Assembly: GCA_010093515.1 (NCBI GenBank)
Contig: MU001695.1
Coordinates: forward strand, 64,750 to 128,749
DNA length: 64,000 nucleotides
From: Lineolata rhizophorae
Lineage: Eukaryota; Ascomycota; Dothideomycetes; Lineolatales; Lineolataceae
Reading direction: 5' to 3'
Of this stretch, positions 1 through 11,513 are shown in pieces. Within the stretch, counting starts at the first letter, position 1, and each line of letters opens with the position of its first letter. The notes under the pieces are model-generated. The model was given only the letters and a program-made list of their open reading frames with translations, was not told where the DNA came from and did no database searches. Position numbers and translations under genes: made by a program.

Positions 1-117
1 CCACCAATATGATTAGTCTTCGCAACCATCTCCGCAGTAAGAATACTAACAGCTGAAAGTCTCCTTCCTCGCTTCCCGGTCAACTATTCGGAGACAAGAA
101 GAGCATCACAGAGTGTT

Positions 118-1170
118 ATGGTTTTCGCCTTTCCTGAGGAGAAGTACTTTGCAGGATGGACCAAGGATCCGAGCGATCCTAGCAAGACCAAATATAGCCG
201 TCACTCTTTCATATATAAGAGAGAGCATCCAGGCGAAGACGGTCCCCCAGAAAGTCCTACTCAGGCAACAGAGACTTGGAATCCCTTTAAAGTGGAATAC
301 CAGAGGCCCAATATCCAAAACGAGAGCTTGGGAAGACAAGAAGATTATCATGTCACTATGATTCGGCTATTTGAGCCTAGAGAGTTTTACTCGTCGGATG
401 CTCGTTGGGAGACATGGCGTCCCAAACATAGAGACATCTCCCAACCCGAATTATATCTCTCGCCCCCAATATTTTGGGCTACGCAAATCTGGTATTATCA
501 GACTTTCGGCGAGTTTCCCCAGTTTACCTTTATAGCCTGGATGGCGTTCACCATGGACCAGGTGGTTATCGCCGAAGAGTTCTACGAAAACGGCGACGAT
601 CTAATCCTGTTCTTCCAGAGGGAACCTGGAAATCGCATGTTTTGCCTTCGTGGACCGAGCAAGTGGCAAAATGGGAATTTTAGGGAGTTCATGCGAAATT
701 CTAACAGTTTGTGGATGATTACTGCGGATTTACGGGTCCTGGATGCGGAAACGAGGTTCAAAGAGTACATCAACAATCTTGGCGGACTTGTCCTCGACGA
801 GGTCAGTCATTACTCATGCGCCTCACGTCTGTTCGAACCCGGAGAGCCTCTTGACGTATTGTACTATGCGGCTCGTAGGAATATGCGACCCGATGCCGAC
901 GCGACATACCGTGAAATGTGCAGCAGACCTAAGGAATCTGCCATAGCTCGCCGTGTGGCTCAACATGCGGCCGTTGCACAGAACCTGGCACTTCTGAGGC
1001 TCGTACATGAGAGAGGTGAAGCTGTAACTCCAGGTGGTACAAGCTATTCACGCCGCCACTCTGTGCATGGGCAAAGCATCTTGCATCAGAGTCTCATAAT
1101 TGCTCACAGAAATATAGAGTGTGAGGTTAAGCAGGCAGATCCAGATCTCACCAACCAGGAGGGTCATTGA
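118..1170 (+). CDS. Hypothetical protein, 350 aa, single exon
   Basis: An uninterrupted ATG-to-TGA frame of 350 residues. The same frame is open upstream back to an in-frame stop at 10-12, with no earlier ATG, so 118 is the natural start. An upstream exon cannot be excluded because the window begins here. The protein is rich in aromatic residues in its middle part (for example YLSPPIFWATQIWYYQTFGE) and has a charged, histidine-containing C-terminus. I see no signal peptide, no clear membrane segment and no motif I can name. The composition looks like a real soluble protein rather than a GC-driven random frame, since hydrophobic and charged residues are mixed and there are no homopolymers. I do not recognise the family and assign no function. 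No splice sites are needed to keep the frame. Confidence 0.6.
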   Translation: MVFAFPEEKYFAGWTKDPSDPSKTKYSRHSFIYKREHPGEDGPPESPTQATETWNPFKVEYQRPNIQNESLGRQEDYHVTMIRLFEPREFYSSDARWETWRPKHRDISQPELYLSPPIFWATQIWYYQTFGEFPQFTFIAWMAFTMDQVVIAEEFYENGDDLILFFQREPGNRMFCLRGPSKWQNGNFREFMRNSNSLWMITADLRVLDAETRFKEYINNLGGLVLDEVSHYSCASRLFEPGEPLDVLYYAARRNMRPDADATYREMCSRPKESAIARRVAQHAAVAQNLALLRLVHERGEAVTPGGTSYSRRHSVHGQSILHQSLIIAHRNIECEVKQADPDLTNQEGH

Positions 1171-2386
1171 GAAGTACATATCTTTGGCAAATGGCTAGTG
1201 CATCTGCCACTTTCTTTTACTTCCTCTACTGTGGTTTGATTTGCCTATTAGTATGTAGTAGGAGTGTTTGGTAAGGTGTATATGCACAACACTTAGTGGT
1301 TCTGGCTGCTCTCTAGTTGTATTCAATATTTTCAGTTCACCAATTCTTTCCTTACATTCCTTTGCAAATAGTGGCCAGAACTCACGGTTGCAGGGAGTTT
1401 AATTTACTAATTGCTGTGGTCAAGTTGAGTGCCACAGTCCTTAGCCATCTAGATATGAATGCTTTCTCTATCTTTGTGCTCATCCCAGCAGTTACAGTAT
1501 GTATCTAGGATATCCATTCACTATACAGCGGAGGCTGCAAGTTCTGATGAGCCACTGGCTTCTACTGCATCTATATTGAACTCTCCACCATTGTCATTAC
1601 TAACAATTAAGATATACTATAATCTGTATAATTTGCTCCTTCCTATGAACAAAAAAATTAGAGTCATTTCATCACGTCTCCACTACTCACCTCAACCTCC
1701 GCTCTCTCTCCCTGAGATAAGAATTCTTTTCATGCTCTGAGTGCTTTTAGTTGTGAGGAAACCCGGGTATTCTCTCGTACACTGCGCAAGCGCGCAAACA
1801 GAACACTGAGAAACACTCCCATCTGGCACAGGACACACATACTCGTACCATTCTCTAATTTAAGAATCAAAGGGGGTGGTCTCAGAAGAAATGAAAGTAA
1901 TTACTTAATGCTCCCATTCTTGACAAGCACAGGCAGATATGAAAAGAAAAGAAGAAAAATTTCCATTACAAAGAAACCTACTATCATTTCCCTTTCCGGA
2001 ATCGCTCGATCGCTGTCAGAAGTTGTGCGATGAAGCCATTGGCTCACCTTGCTCGTAGAGACGGAAGAAAAACGGAAAAGGTAGAAGTGCCACGCTCGCA
2101 ACCTTTTGGTGTCGACCATAGCCGCCGAAGAAGCATCCCACATGCTAAACTCCTCTCTGAACCAGACTTGCTACGGGTCTGTGCCCCGTCCCATCTGCGC
2201 CCTTCTCCACGGCGCCCATTCTGCCATGCCGTCCGCTAATGAGTTTTAATAATTAAGAAAAAAAAGAGAAAGAGAAAGAGAAGAAAACACAACTACTCTT
2301 CGCCGTCTCTACTGTCACCTCTAAGCCTCGTACAACGCTCATACCTCTACTCCGAGAACGTACCGCCCCAACCAGCCTCAACCATC
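1171..2386. other. Intergenic, lower GC, no gene seen
   Basis: This interval lies downstream of both flanking genes, which are convergent. It is visibly A/T-richer than the coding sequence around it. Short ORFs up to about 93 codons occur but none carries a recognisable domain. It ends with a purine-rich AAAGAGAAAG stretch near 2260-2290, next to the 3' end of the F-box-like gene. It probably holds the 3' UTRs of both genes. Confidence 0.6.
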
Positions 2387-5300
2387 TCATTTCGAGAGCT
2401 GCGCCCCACCATCAGCCCCATTGGCATCCGCATCCTCCGCCGCAGTATCCGCCTTGTCTACGGTACCACCTTCCTCAGTACCTTCTTCCAGGTTATCATC
2501 TTCCACCTCTTCGCCCTCATCGTCGGCCTCGTCTTCGTCCTCGCCCGATGCGACGCCTTCTTCGACGATCTCGCGCGAGACGTCGTCGTCCGGCGCCGCA
2601 GCGCGGCTGACGAGCGACGAGGGCGGCGGTGGATTGACCACGACCACCTGCTGCTGGTCCAGCTGAGGCGTCGGCTCCTGCGTCTGCCCTTCGATCAGCG
2701 CTTGAGACTGCGAAGTGTCCTCCTGCTGCTGCTCGGCCTGGGAAGCGTTGTCCTGGGCCTGCTCTTGGGTTTGAGGCGCCTCAGTCTCAGTCGCACTCTC
2801 GGCCGCAGGCTGTTCCGCCGCGTGTTCCGTCGTGTGTTCCGCCGCGTGTTCCGTCGTGTGTTCCGTCGCGTGTTCCGTCGCGTGTTCCGTCGTGTGATCC
2901 TTGGCCGACGTGTTCTGATCGCTCTCGGCGGTAGGAGGCACATCACTCGTATCTTTCACCGTCGGTTCTGTCTGCGCGGCCGCAGGTGAAGGTTCCTCGT
3001 CCTCAACCGCCGTCTCAGTCGCGTCCTCCGACGATTTCGCAGTTTGAGAGCTTTCCCCTGCTTCCGCGTTCTCTTCCGCGCTCCCAGCCTTCTCCTTGCC
3101 CTTGCTCCCCGGCGCATGCCACTCTTCCCACTCGCCGTCCTCCTTGATCGGCGACGGGGCCGGGCCGCTCTCCGCATAAATAACGCCGTCCCCAGCAGCT
3201 CCACCGGCGTCGGCCTTGGCATTCGCGTTCGGATTCGCCGAGGAACCTTCTCCGTTTCCGACGTCCCAGCCATCGCCGACACTCCAACCACCGACGGCGG
3301 ACCAAAACTCGCCCAAACCCTGCGCCAGCTCGTCGGCTTGGCGCAGGAAATCCTGCTCACGGCGAGCGCGTTCCGCAGCGGCCTCCTCCTCGCGCTTGCG
3401 CTCACACTCCTCTTCCTCGTGGCGGCACCGCGATTTGACCTCGGGCGAAACGGCGCATTCGGGGCAGTGGAAGGACGCTTTGCACGTCTGGCACGGGCAG
3501 GGCTGATGGCGGCGGGTGCAGAACTATTGAATGATCCGGCACGTTAGCAGGAGGATCCGTTCCCAGCTGTGAGAAGACAAGAGATAAAGAGGAAGTCTAC
3601 AGAATACTCACATCGCAAACCCACACCCTACAGCTCTCACACGCTTTCATCCAGCTGCAACGCTGGCGATAATCTCCCATGCTGCGCGGGCTGTGGCAGA
3701 AATAGGAACCGCATCCGCCATTCCATTTGACCGGATGATCCGGGTGACCCGGCAGGGGAAGCGTCCAGGAGTCCATGGCCGCTGCGGCCGAGCGACTCGT
3801 TGCGCGCACATCGAAAAGCATGCTCGCAGGGACCCTAGGGTCGTCCGCAGGGAGCGGAAGGTTGGGCGGACGGACATGCAACACGGGTGCGTTGCGCATC
3901 GACTCGGAGGATATTGATTTACCTTTGGAAGTTGAAGCCTTGCCCGTCGGGATGGGCGAAGCGGACTGCGAGGGGGAAGCCGGATTCGGCGCCGAGGATG
4001 GCGGACCGTTGGTGTTCGTGCTCGTGGCGGCGGCCGGCGTGCTGTTGGGAGACCCAAGGAGTGTTGTGGAGGATGAAGGTGCAGCGGCTACGGTAGGGTT
4101 GTCTTCAGACGCCGCATCGCCGCTCGCGTTATTCGTAGTCGGCGTCGTGCCGGCCGTCGAACGCGACCACGAGAGCGGGACACCGCTGTCGGTCTGATCC
4201 AAGCAACTCGAAAGCGACAAAGCACGCTGGCGCGGAGCGTTTTTCTTCTTCTCTTTGATCTCCTTCATCTCATGTTCTGGTCTAGTATAATCCTTCTGGA
4301 GCTCATGGCACTGTATCTTCCATTCGCAGTACCACTTGCGCACCAACTCAATGTACTTCCCTCGCAAGTACTCTCTCTCCATGTCAAGCGGCCGCCATCC
4401 GCACCGCCGAACGCGCAAGCCCTTGAAGTCGTGCTCCTTACACAGCGGCTTGTGGCATGCACGACATGACACCTTCCAGCGGAAGCTCTGATAGCAGTCG
4501 CCGCAGAGGTTGCGCGGCGCGGAAAGGTTGTTCGCGGGGTCGAGCGGCGGGAGTTGGATGTGCACGGGCGGCATGCCCATTAAACTTTTGACGACGTTTG
4601 CAGGGGTCATGGGCTGGCCTTCGAACTCGTCGAGAGGATCGTCCTTGCCCAGAAAAGGGAACGTGATGCCCTGCATGAGAACACCGTCTGAGAGACCCAG
4701 CACCCTTACGATGTCGTATTCAGCGCCCATCATTGCATCGTAATAGGCCTGCTTGTCCTGGCCGTTCCAGGACGTAAACGTGCGCTCCAAATCATGCTCC
4801 GTGGGGTTCATGGAGTAACAAAGACCACCTCTCATCCCCGCAGGCCATAAACCATCTCCAATATCGCCGAATGCTTTCCTCCGCTCGAGGGCCCTACCAC
4901 CACCCACAAAATCGGGATCGACATATTCTTTCTTTTTCGGTAGCGGCGCGGCGCGCAGCACGTCTGCGGCCTCGGCGCTTGTCCCAGCGCTAGGTCCCAC
5001 GAAGGCGATGCCACCTCCGCCAGTGAACAGCGGCTCCACGCAGCACCAGTGCGTCATTAACTTCAGCGGCGGGAGCTGGTTGTTGTTCTGCACCGTGGGC
5101 GGCAGACCCGGGATTGGTCCGCCGCCGGGCGCAGGCGGAGGAGGCAGGCCTGTTGCACCTGCAGCGGGCGGGGGGGGAAGAACAGCCACGCCGCCAGCAG
5201 GAGCGCCCAGAGGGGGCTGCGCCCCCGCCGGAGCAGCAGCCGGCGCGCCGGGGAACGGCGGCGGCGGGTTGAGGCCGTTGATAGCATCGCCGTCCTCGGA

Positions 5301-7445
5301 CTCGTCGTCGCTCTCGTCTCCGTTCGGGTTCTCCTCCATTAGGTTGGGACTCCGAGTCGCGCCGGGAGCCCACCAGAAGAGGTCGGCTCGCCGCCGGTCG
5401 TTCGCACTCGTGGCTCCCGCGCCAGCGCCGTTGGCACCGTCTCCGGCTCCCGCGCCTGCTCCCCCGGTCTCCTGCGCGGCCGCAGCCAAGCTGTTGGTGC
5501 TCGCATGTTGGCTCTGTAAACCGCCCGCATGTGGCCCCGTAGCACCGCCAGCACCTGCGCCGATGGCGTGCATTCCCAAGGGTCCGTGGGCGCCCCAGGC
5601 AGCGTTCACAAAGGCGGCACGGCGCCTACGCTTGCGCTTGTCGGCCACGGGACGGTTGAACGCGCACGACGCGCACAGCGTCGCGCGGCAACCGGCGCAG
5701 TGCATGCGGATGGAGCACTGCTCGCAGCGCTCTGGAATAGGATCGTTGCACGCCGCGCAGCGCACACCGACAGTGAAGGCGGTGTACGAGCGACGTAGGT
5801 GCGACGGTGTATGCTTGCCCTCTCCACCGACGCCAAGTGGCCCGTAGCCATGATTGCATTTACCGTTTTGCTTTCCTGCTAAATGAGGGAGGCTGGACGC
5901 GCTTTGTTCGCCAATATCGCTGTCGGGTCCGAGCGGCTCGCCGTCCTCGCCTACTTCGGGGCCCTCCCATAGCTTCTTGTCGAACACGTCGCGCTTGCTC
6001 CGGCCGGTGCGAGGCCGCACCGCGTCCGTCCACACCTCGTCGTCTTGGCCCGTGGCCGAGTCGTGCTCGCCGGCGGGTCCGACTCGGTTGCCGCTACGCC
6101 ATAACCGATCAAACGGGACCCACACCTCCGCGTCTCGAGGCGCTTGCCTGCCGGCATGATAGTCCTTGCGGCGGAAGCACCGGCCTCCAGGCGTCGGGCA
6201 CCACGCCGTGTCCGTCCAGATGCCAAGCACGTGGCAGAGCTCGATGAGTTCGTGGGTGGGCTCTGAGTCGGAATCGCGGCGGACCAGACTGGCCGGGAGG
6301 TAAGGCCTGCGCCGATGGTGGCGGCACCGATACGTGTAGAGAGACTTGAGGCGGCAGGCCCGGTGGGCCTGATTCAGCATCAAGGGAGGTCCCGCATCGC
6401 CCCACCCGCCAGGCGCAAACAAGTGTAGGTAAGGAATGATATGATACTTGATGCTGACGTTTTTGCAGCCGCGGACTGACAGATGCTCGAGCGACGTCAT
6501 GCGCGCATTGAGCACGCTCATTAGCAGCGCCGTCCCGCTCGCGTTGCTGTTGTCCAAGTCGAGATTCGTCAGACAGCCGGCCATGGGCGCCACCGTTGTG
6601 ATCAGCAAGCCATCCAGCGCATAGCCTCGCGCCGCGGCGGCCGCGGCAGCTTGCTGCTCCGGCGTGATTTCCAAACCGCCTCCACCTCCTCCGCCCGGAT
6701 GTGCTCCCGGTGGTGATGTACCCCAGCCTGCCACAGCAGCGAATGGTGCGAACGTCGGTACTGTTGCCGGTCCCGTTTGGGCAGCTGCGGCGGCGGCTGC
6801 GGCGGCTGCGACGTTGGCGGCCGCCGCTACAGCGGGCGGGATGCGGAACGAAAGTGTCTTCCATGCGATGGGATAGCCAGCAAGGAAGTTACGGAGATAT
6901 CGGCTCGTCTGATAGAGGGCGAGGACTGACGGCGTGGGCAGTTGTGAGAGAAGGGAGGCGAGCAGTGTTGGGTGAGTGGCGAAGAGGCTTTCGAAACGGC
7001 TAAGAGATGGTTCGGGCTCCCTCAGTTTGGTTCGCATGTTCGTAATAGATGCCGACGTCTCTGGAGAGGTTGTGGTGATCAGTTGTTGCTGATTTTGCGC
7101 GGGGGTGAATCCGATGTCTGCTCCTTCTGTATTAGCGGCTGGAGGCGTGTTGCCCTCCGGCGTATTGGCGGCAGACCCGCTTGCTGATGTGAGGTGATAT
7201 AGCGGCTTTTTGCCCTTCAGCAACGATGGCGCCGGAGAAGCTGCGTCGCCAAAGACAGACACCGGTGTGCCCGGCTGCTCTCCTGTTGCAGTCACAGATT
7301 CTTGTACCTCCGCTGCGTCTTGAACCGTCTCGTCTTGCATTTGCGCTGCCTCATCTGATTCTGGCATCGGAGGCGGCGGTGTGTCTTGCGAAGCGCCGCT
7401 ATTGCCAGCAGTAGCGATGTTCTGCGGCACATCGGGCGCTTCCAT
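2387..7445 (-). CDS. F-box-like, cysteine-rich (zinc-binding) protein, 1656 aa
   Basis: CDS = complement(join(2387..3523, 3612..7445)). The intron 3524-3611 has a GTGAGT donor and TAG acceptor; splicing is phase 0 and joins VWVCD to FCTRRHQPC, completing a Cys/His cluster. The start ATG at 7445 opens an acidic Pro/Gln-rich N-terminus. An F-box-like stretch follows (about residues 140-200: LLASLLSQLPTPSVLALYQT, then WKTLSFRIP), with leucine-rich-repeat-like sequence around residues 290-340 (LTNLDLDNSN, LEHLSVRGCKNVS). Three CxxC-type clusters follow: RCAACNDPIPERCEQC, LCGDCYQSFRWKVSCRACH, and the one spanning the intron. Long Gly/Ala/Pro and Ser/Thr linkers separate them. The acidic C-terminus carries a TEHA/TEHT tetrapeptide repeat. 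F-box proteins are substrate receptors of SCF ubiquitin ligases; that role here is inferred from the F-box-like and LRR-like segments. The family looks conserved in Pezizomycotina but I know of no assigned substrate. Confidence 0.88.
2811..2894. repeat. 12-bp coding minisatellite (7 copies)
   Basis: Seven tandem 12-bp units of the form TGTTCCGYCGYG run from 2811 to 2894, differing only at two C/T positions. On the minus strand they encode the repeating tetrapeptide EHAT/EHTT/EHAA in the acidic tail of the F-box-like protein. The unit is a multiple of three, so copy-number change would keep the reading frame. Confidence 0.93.
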
Positions 7446-9743
7446 GTCTACAGCTTTCCGTGTATGATGCTATGTGACCCAAGGAGCTGCGACACCGCGC
7501 TCGACGCCGACGTTGGCAGTTCTATCACGGCGGGCGAGGAGTGCAGCGTTGGTGCAAGTAGAAGCGGACGGCGGATGATGGACAGAGTTTGCCCGAATGT
7601 GAGTAGTAGGGACGGAAGATGTGCGAATAGGCACAGATTTAGTGTGACGTTATTGTGCTGTAGAGTGACGGTATCGGTGGAGCATCTGGACGGATTTGAA
7701 AGTGCGTATGAACCGATGGCTTCGCCGCAGAGTTCAGCGGCGGTAGCCCTACCGGCCGATTCGAGAACCGGCTGCGGGCCAAGGCAAGGTCTCGTAGCTG
7801 TATAAGGATAAATTCGTTAGTAGGCCGTCGAGAGATGCTTATCACCAGGTTAAAAGGGCAAAAAAGTTCGAGAGGACCACGAAAGACACGCACCCGTTTC
7901 TCGGACCGATAAACGTCGGAGGACGATTCAACAGCTTGGCGCCGGTCGAGGGTTGGCGGTGGATGTTGGAAGGGCGGACGCGTGGGGGCTGGGTATCGGC
8001 CGCGAGAAGGGTGTCGTGTGCTCTCGCTTGGCCGGGGTTGTGAGAGAGGACGAGGCTCTTCGCACGCAGCGCAATGTGTGTGAGCAGTATGCAATACAGC
8101 AGGACGGGTGGAGCGAATGTTTCAGCGGCGGCGGGCGGCCGAGACTTTTCAGGCTTGGCTGTTTGCTGGCCAGGCCTAGCGGCGGCAAGGCTCGCAATAG
8201 CTGCCTACCCTTTTCGAATAATTATTTTACTTCTTGCTGCGACTGCTCCCAACCAACGTTTCCGACTGCTCTAGCTGTAGCGCCAGGCCGACGCCCTTTT
8301 TTTTGTCTGCCCAGCATGGGCGGTGCACCGCCCTGCAGCCGTGGCCGTGGCTGGCACCCGCAACGAGCAGGCCTCGGCCGCTCGCTATTGGCCGCGGGGC
8401 CTGCGATAACCCTATTCCGCCGGCGCCGCCTTTGCCCGCCAGGCCTGCCCCCGGCTGCGGAGTGGGAACCCTCTCAGCCTTGCCGTCTCAACGCCGTCGA
8501 CGCGGGAGCATAAACAGTCGTCCGGCCGGTAAAGTCGTCGTCGTCCCGCCTCATTCCAGGTCTCGGCATGAGCAGCGCACCGCTGGCGACTTGGTCGTCT
8601 CAGCCCGTGCTTCCCGCCCGAAATTACGCAAAATCGTATTATGCGTTGCGAATTCCCCGCCCGCTCCTTTGCTCCCCGCAGTGGTCACGAGAGCGACGGC
8701 CCAGACCTATCACCGCGTTCCACATGTGTGAGCGGAAAACTCAATACCGCCCGTCGCTGCCGCCGTATCTTCGATTCATAAAGGCCTACGTACTCGTTTT
8801 CGCTGAGCGGCCGTAGAGTCTGTGTAGGCGCTTCCGGCGTGTTTTCTCGCTCCGGGCGAATGCCGACACCCCAAGTTGTCAATTGGCACTGCGGAACCCG
8901 TAATGACGGTCATGTGATGTTGCTGTCAACGATGGGCTGTAAATAGACGGTTAGCGCAGTTTGGGTTTCTGATGCAACTTCTGCCAGATTGTTGATAGCT
9001 ATGCTTGCAGGGACTTGTTTTCTAAGTGAACTACCTAAGGAGGACAAGTTTTCACATTCGCCTTAGACTGACACTGCATCTGCCCTAAGTCCACCCAAAT
9101 ACACTGAAATTCTTTTCCAGAGAGGCGGGAACCCCTACCGCGTGGGCCTACAGTTCCATAATTTATCCCTTAGCTCTATAATACAGAGCACTCATGCAGA
9201 ATGTGCGAGATGCGTTCTTTCTACGGACAGATGGACAATATGGATAGGGCTGGTCGTCACGCGTGGGGGTTCTTCGAAAACATCAGAAGGATCATCAAGC
9301 ATTTCACCACATCCATCCCACGCCAAGTACAGGAGAGCGCGCCGGGCAATACATGCCTTTTAGGGAACGTCACGTGCATCAAGAGACAACAGCGGCTTGT
9401 AGGGTCTACCTAGCGCCCAAACGCGTCGGATAATTTCGTCAGCCGAAGCTAGACCACAACTCCTCCACCTCCACCTCCCCTCTCTTCGTTGTGCTGTGCA
9501 ACCTTGTTCGTCGTCTCACGATAACCGCAGTGACATAAAGGCTAGCTAGCAATCTTGTGGCAGGTGTGAGTGGTGCGGCGGAATCAAAGGGTGTTTCTTC
9601 GACCCGCCAAAGCCTCACAATCGCTGCCGAGCCGTTGCCCTCTACTCTTGTACAACTCGTTTTGCATAAGTTTCTTTTCCTCAGGCTAAGGCCTTCCCCC
9701 GGTCCATCGCACTTCTTGCGGGATTAGGCCTTGTTCGTTCGTT
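7446..9743. promoter_or_regulatory. Divergent intergenic region (2.3 kb)
   Basis: This lies between the starts of the F-box-like gene (-) and the SPF30-like gene (+) and must hold both promoters. The longest open frame (7953-8513, +, 186 codons) is Arg/Pro/Gly/Cys-rich and shows no domain, so I treat it as chance. Two stretches, about 7950-8500 (GC-rich) and 8880-9420 (more A/T-rich), differ in composition. The last 300 bp before 9744 contain CT-rich runs (CTCCACCTCCACCTCCCCTC near 9461), typical of fungal core promoters and 5' UTRs. Confidence 0.5.
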
Positions 9744-10920
9744 ATGGCTGACGTTAAAGCTATGGAGGCCGAGCTCACTGAGCTCCGTCCGTCTCTTGAT
9801 GAGTTCCTCCAACAGGTCCGTCTTTCTAGATATACAGCATCCCTTCTCATTGCATTTCCGAGAACTGTACACGCTAATTGAAACATCCTTTTACATAATG
9901 TAGCTGGAAGACGTCAACAACAAACTTGCCCTCGATCCTGGCCACGGCCCCTCGCTTGAACTGAAGGCTGCTCTCGAAGAAGGTGTTGCGGAGCTTGAGC
10001 CACTTGTCAAGGACTTGGAGTCTAAGATTGCTGCGACCAAGAAGCCCAACTCTTCCTCAGTTGCGGCTCCTTCGCCATCGCCGACTGTTTCGCTGGAGCA
10101 ACCGCCGCCTCCTCCGCCCGGCGCGCGCAAGCCTTTCTCAGCACCACACACTCCGGCGACCCCGAACACCCCAATCCAAGCCGGCCCTCCTAAGTATAAG
10201 GTAAACGACTCGGTACAAGCGCGCTGGAAGACTGGTGATAGGCAGTTCTACCCGGCGCGCATCACGTCGATCACGGGTTCAACCAGCGACCCGATCTACT
10301 ACGTTGTCTTCAAGGGCTATGGCAACACCGAGACGCTACGCAGCGCGGATATCAGGCCTATCTCTGGACACAAGACGCAGCAAAATCAAACTAGTGCGAA
10401 TATGGGCGCTGAAGTAGATCCTACCGTTGCTGCCACTGCATCTGCCGGTGGTGCTGGTATGAAGAGGAAGGCCGAGGAACCTCTTGGCGCTTCTACCGCT
10501 CCCGGACGTGGATCGAGCAATGTCATTTCAGCCGCCGCATCGATCGACCCGGCACTTGCTAGTGCGGCGAAGAATAAGAACAATGGTGATGCGGTCGCTA
10601 TGAACAAGCACGCCAACCGCGCCCAGAAAATACCCCGTAAGGTCAAGGCTACTAAGGAGCTTGAAAAAAGCAAGTCCAAGTGGGAGGAGTTTCGCTCCAA
10701 GGGTCCTGGCAAGGTCAAGAAGGACAGCATGTTCCGTGTTGATCCCAGTGTGAACGCACGTGGTAGGTCACATCCTGTCTTCTATCTTTTTTTTAAAGTT
10801 GTGATAAGATACTGATGTGAAACGTTTTTGATAGTTGGTTTCACTGGTTCTGGAGCGTCTGCGCGCAAGGATGCTCACCGTAGCCGTCATGTGTACGAGC
10901 AGCGCAAGGACGAAGACTGA
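9744..10920 (+). CDS. spf30: SMN-family splicing factor SPF30-like (Tudor domain), 338 aa
   Basis: CDS = join(9744..9815, 9904..10762, 10835..10920). Introns are 88 and 72 nt with canonical borders; the second splice restores a valine (NAR-V-GFTGSG). The N-terminus is a short coiled coil (MADVKAMEAELTELRPSLDE, then LEDVNNKL). A Pro-rich linker leads to a Tudor domain at about residues 90-145 (KYKVNDSVQARWKTGDRQFY, with YYVVFKGYGNTE). The lysine-rich region KELEKSKSKWEEFRSKGPGK and the C-terminal tail match the SPF30/SMNDC1 layout. SPF30 is a U2-associated nuclear protein needed for assembly of the tri-snRNP into the spliceosome; its Tudor domain binds symmetrically dimethylated arginines of Sm proteins. 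SAGA factor Sgf29 also has a coiled coil and Tudor-type domains, but the single Tudor and the C-terminal motif favour SPF30. Confidence 0.9.
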
Positions 10921-11513
10921 ACTAGCATACGTCGCTAGGCGATCGGAATAAATGAGCTGGATGGTGTTTGGAGTCCACAGGAAGGGAATAAATAAATGAT
11001 GCTATCAAGAGCATCATGGCGGGAAAAAAGGCTTCCTTCTGCTAATTACCTACTCACCTCTTCCCCCTCTTGCCTCCGAGTTGATAGTTCCGGCTAATTC
11101 CTGTTCTCATCAGTACAGGACGACCGTTTGACACCCGGCCCAACCACCAAGAGTGCAGGTATGCCTTTCCTTGTAATTGAAGTTTAGTAAGTAGATACCC
11201 GAGGCATAAGCATGACCGGACAACCAAAAAGAAAAAAAAATATTACTTTGAAAGGTGCTCGTGATTTTGATGGATCTAATAGGAGCGTGTCATAGTTATA
11301 TGCATGTAAGATTGTCGATGGAGATTGGCGTTTCGAGCAACTCTTGAGAGTTTCCCAATTTGTTATGAAACAATTTGGTGGTCTCGCAGAAGGTAAGTGC
11401 ATTTGAAACTAGGTAGGTAATTATGGGTCCCTTCGAATGATCTAAATAGATCTTGTCTTCATAAGACGAGCTAGGGTTATGGTGCGATATATAATATGAC
11501 CATATTCCGCCAT
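10921..11513. other. Intergenic, convergent 3' regions
   Basis: This lies between the 3' ends of the SPF30-like gene (+) and the HET-domain gene (-). It is A/T-rich with AATAAA-like words (ATAAATAAATGA near 10989), which would suit polyadenylation of the SPF30-like transcript. I see no gene. Confidence 0.6.

Noticed and set aside
2702-2989. 95-codon plus-strand ORF rich in RRVF repeats
   Set aside because: It is the antisense shadow of the TEHA tetrapeptide minisatellite in the F-box-like gene.
7953-8513. 186-codon plus-strand ORF in the divergent region
   Set aside because: Arg/Pro/Gly/Cys-rich composition typical of random GC-rich frames, with open antisense frames and no domain.
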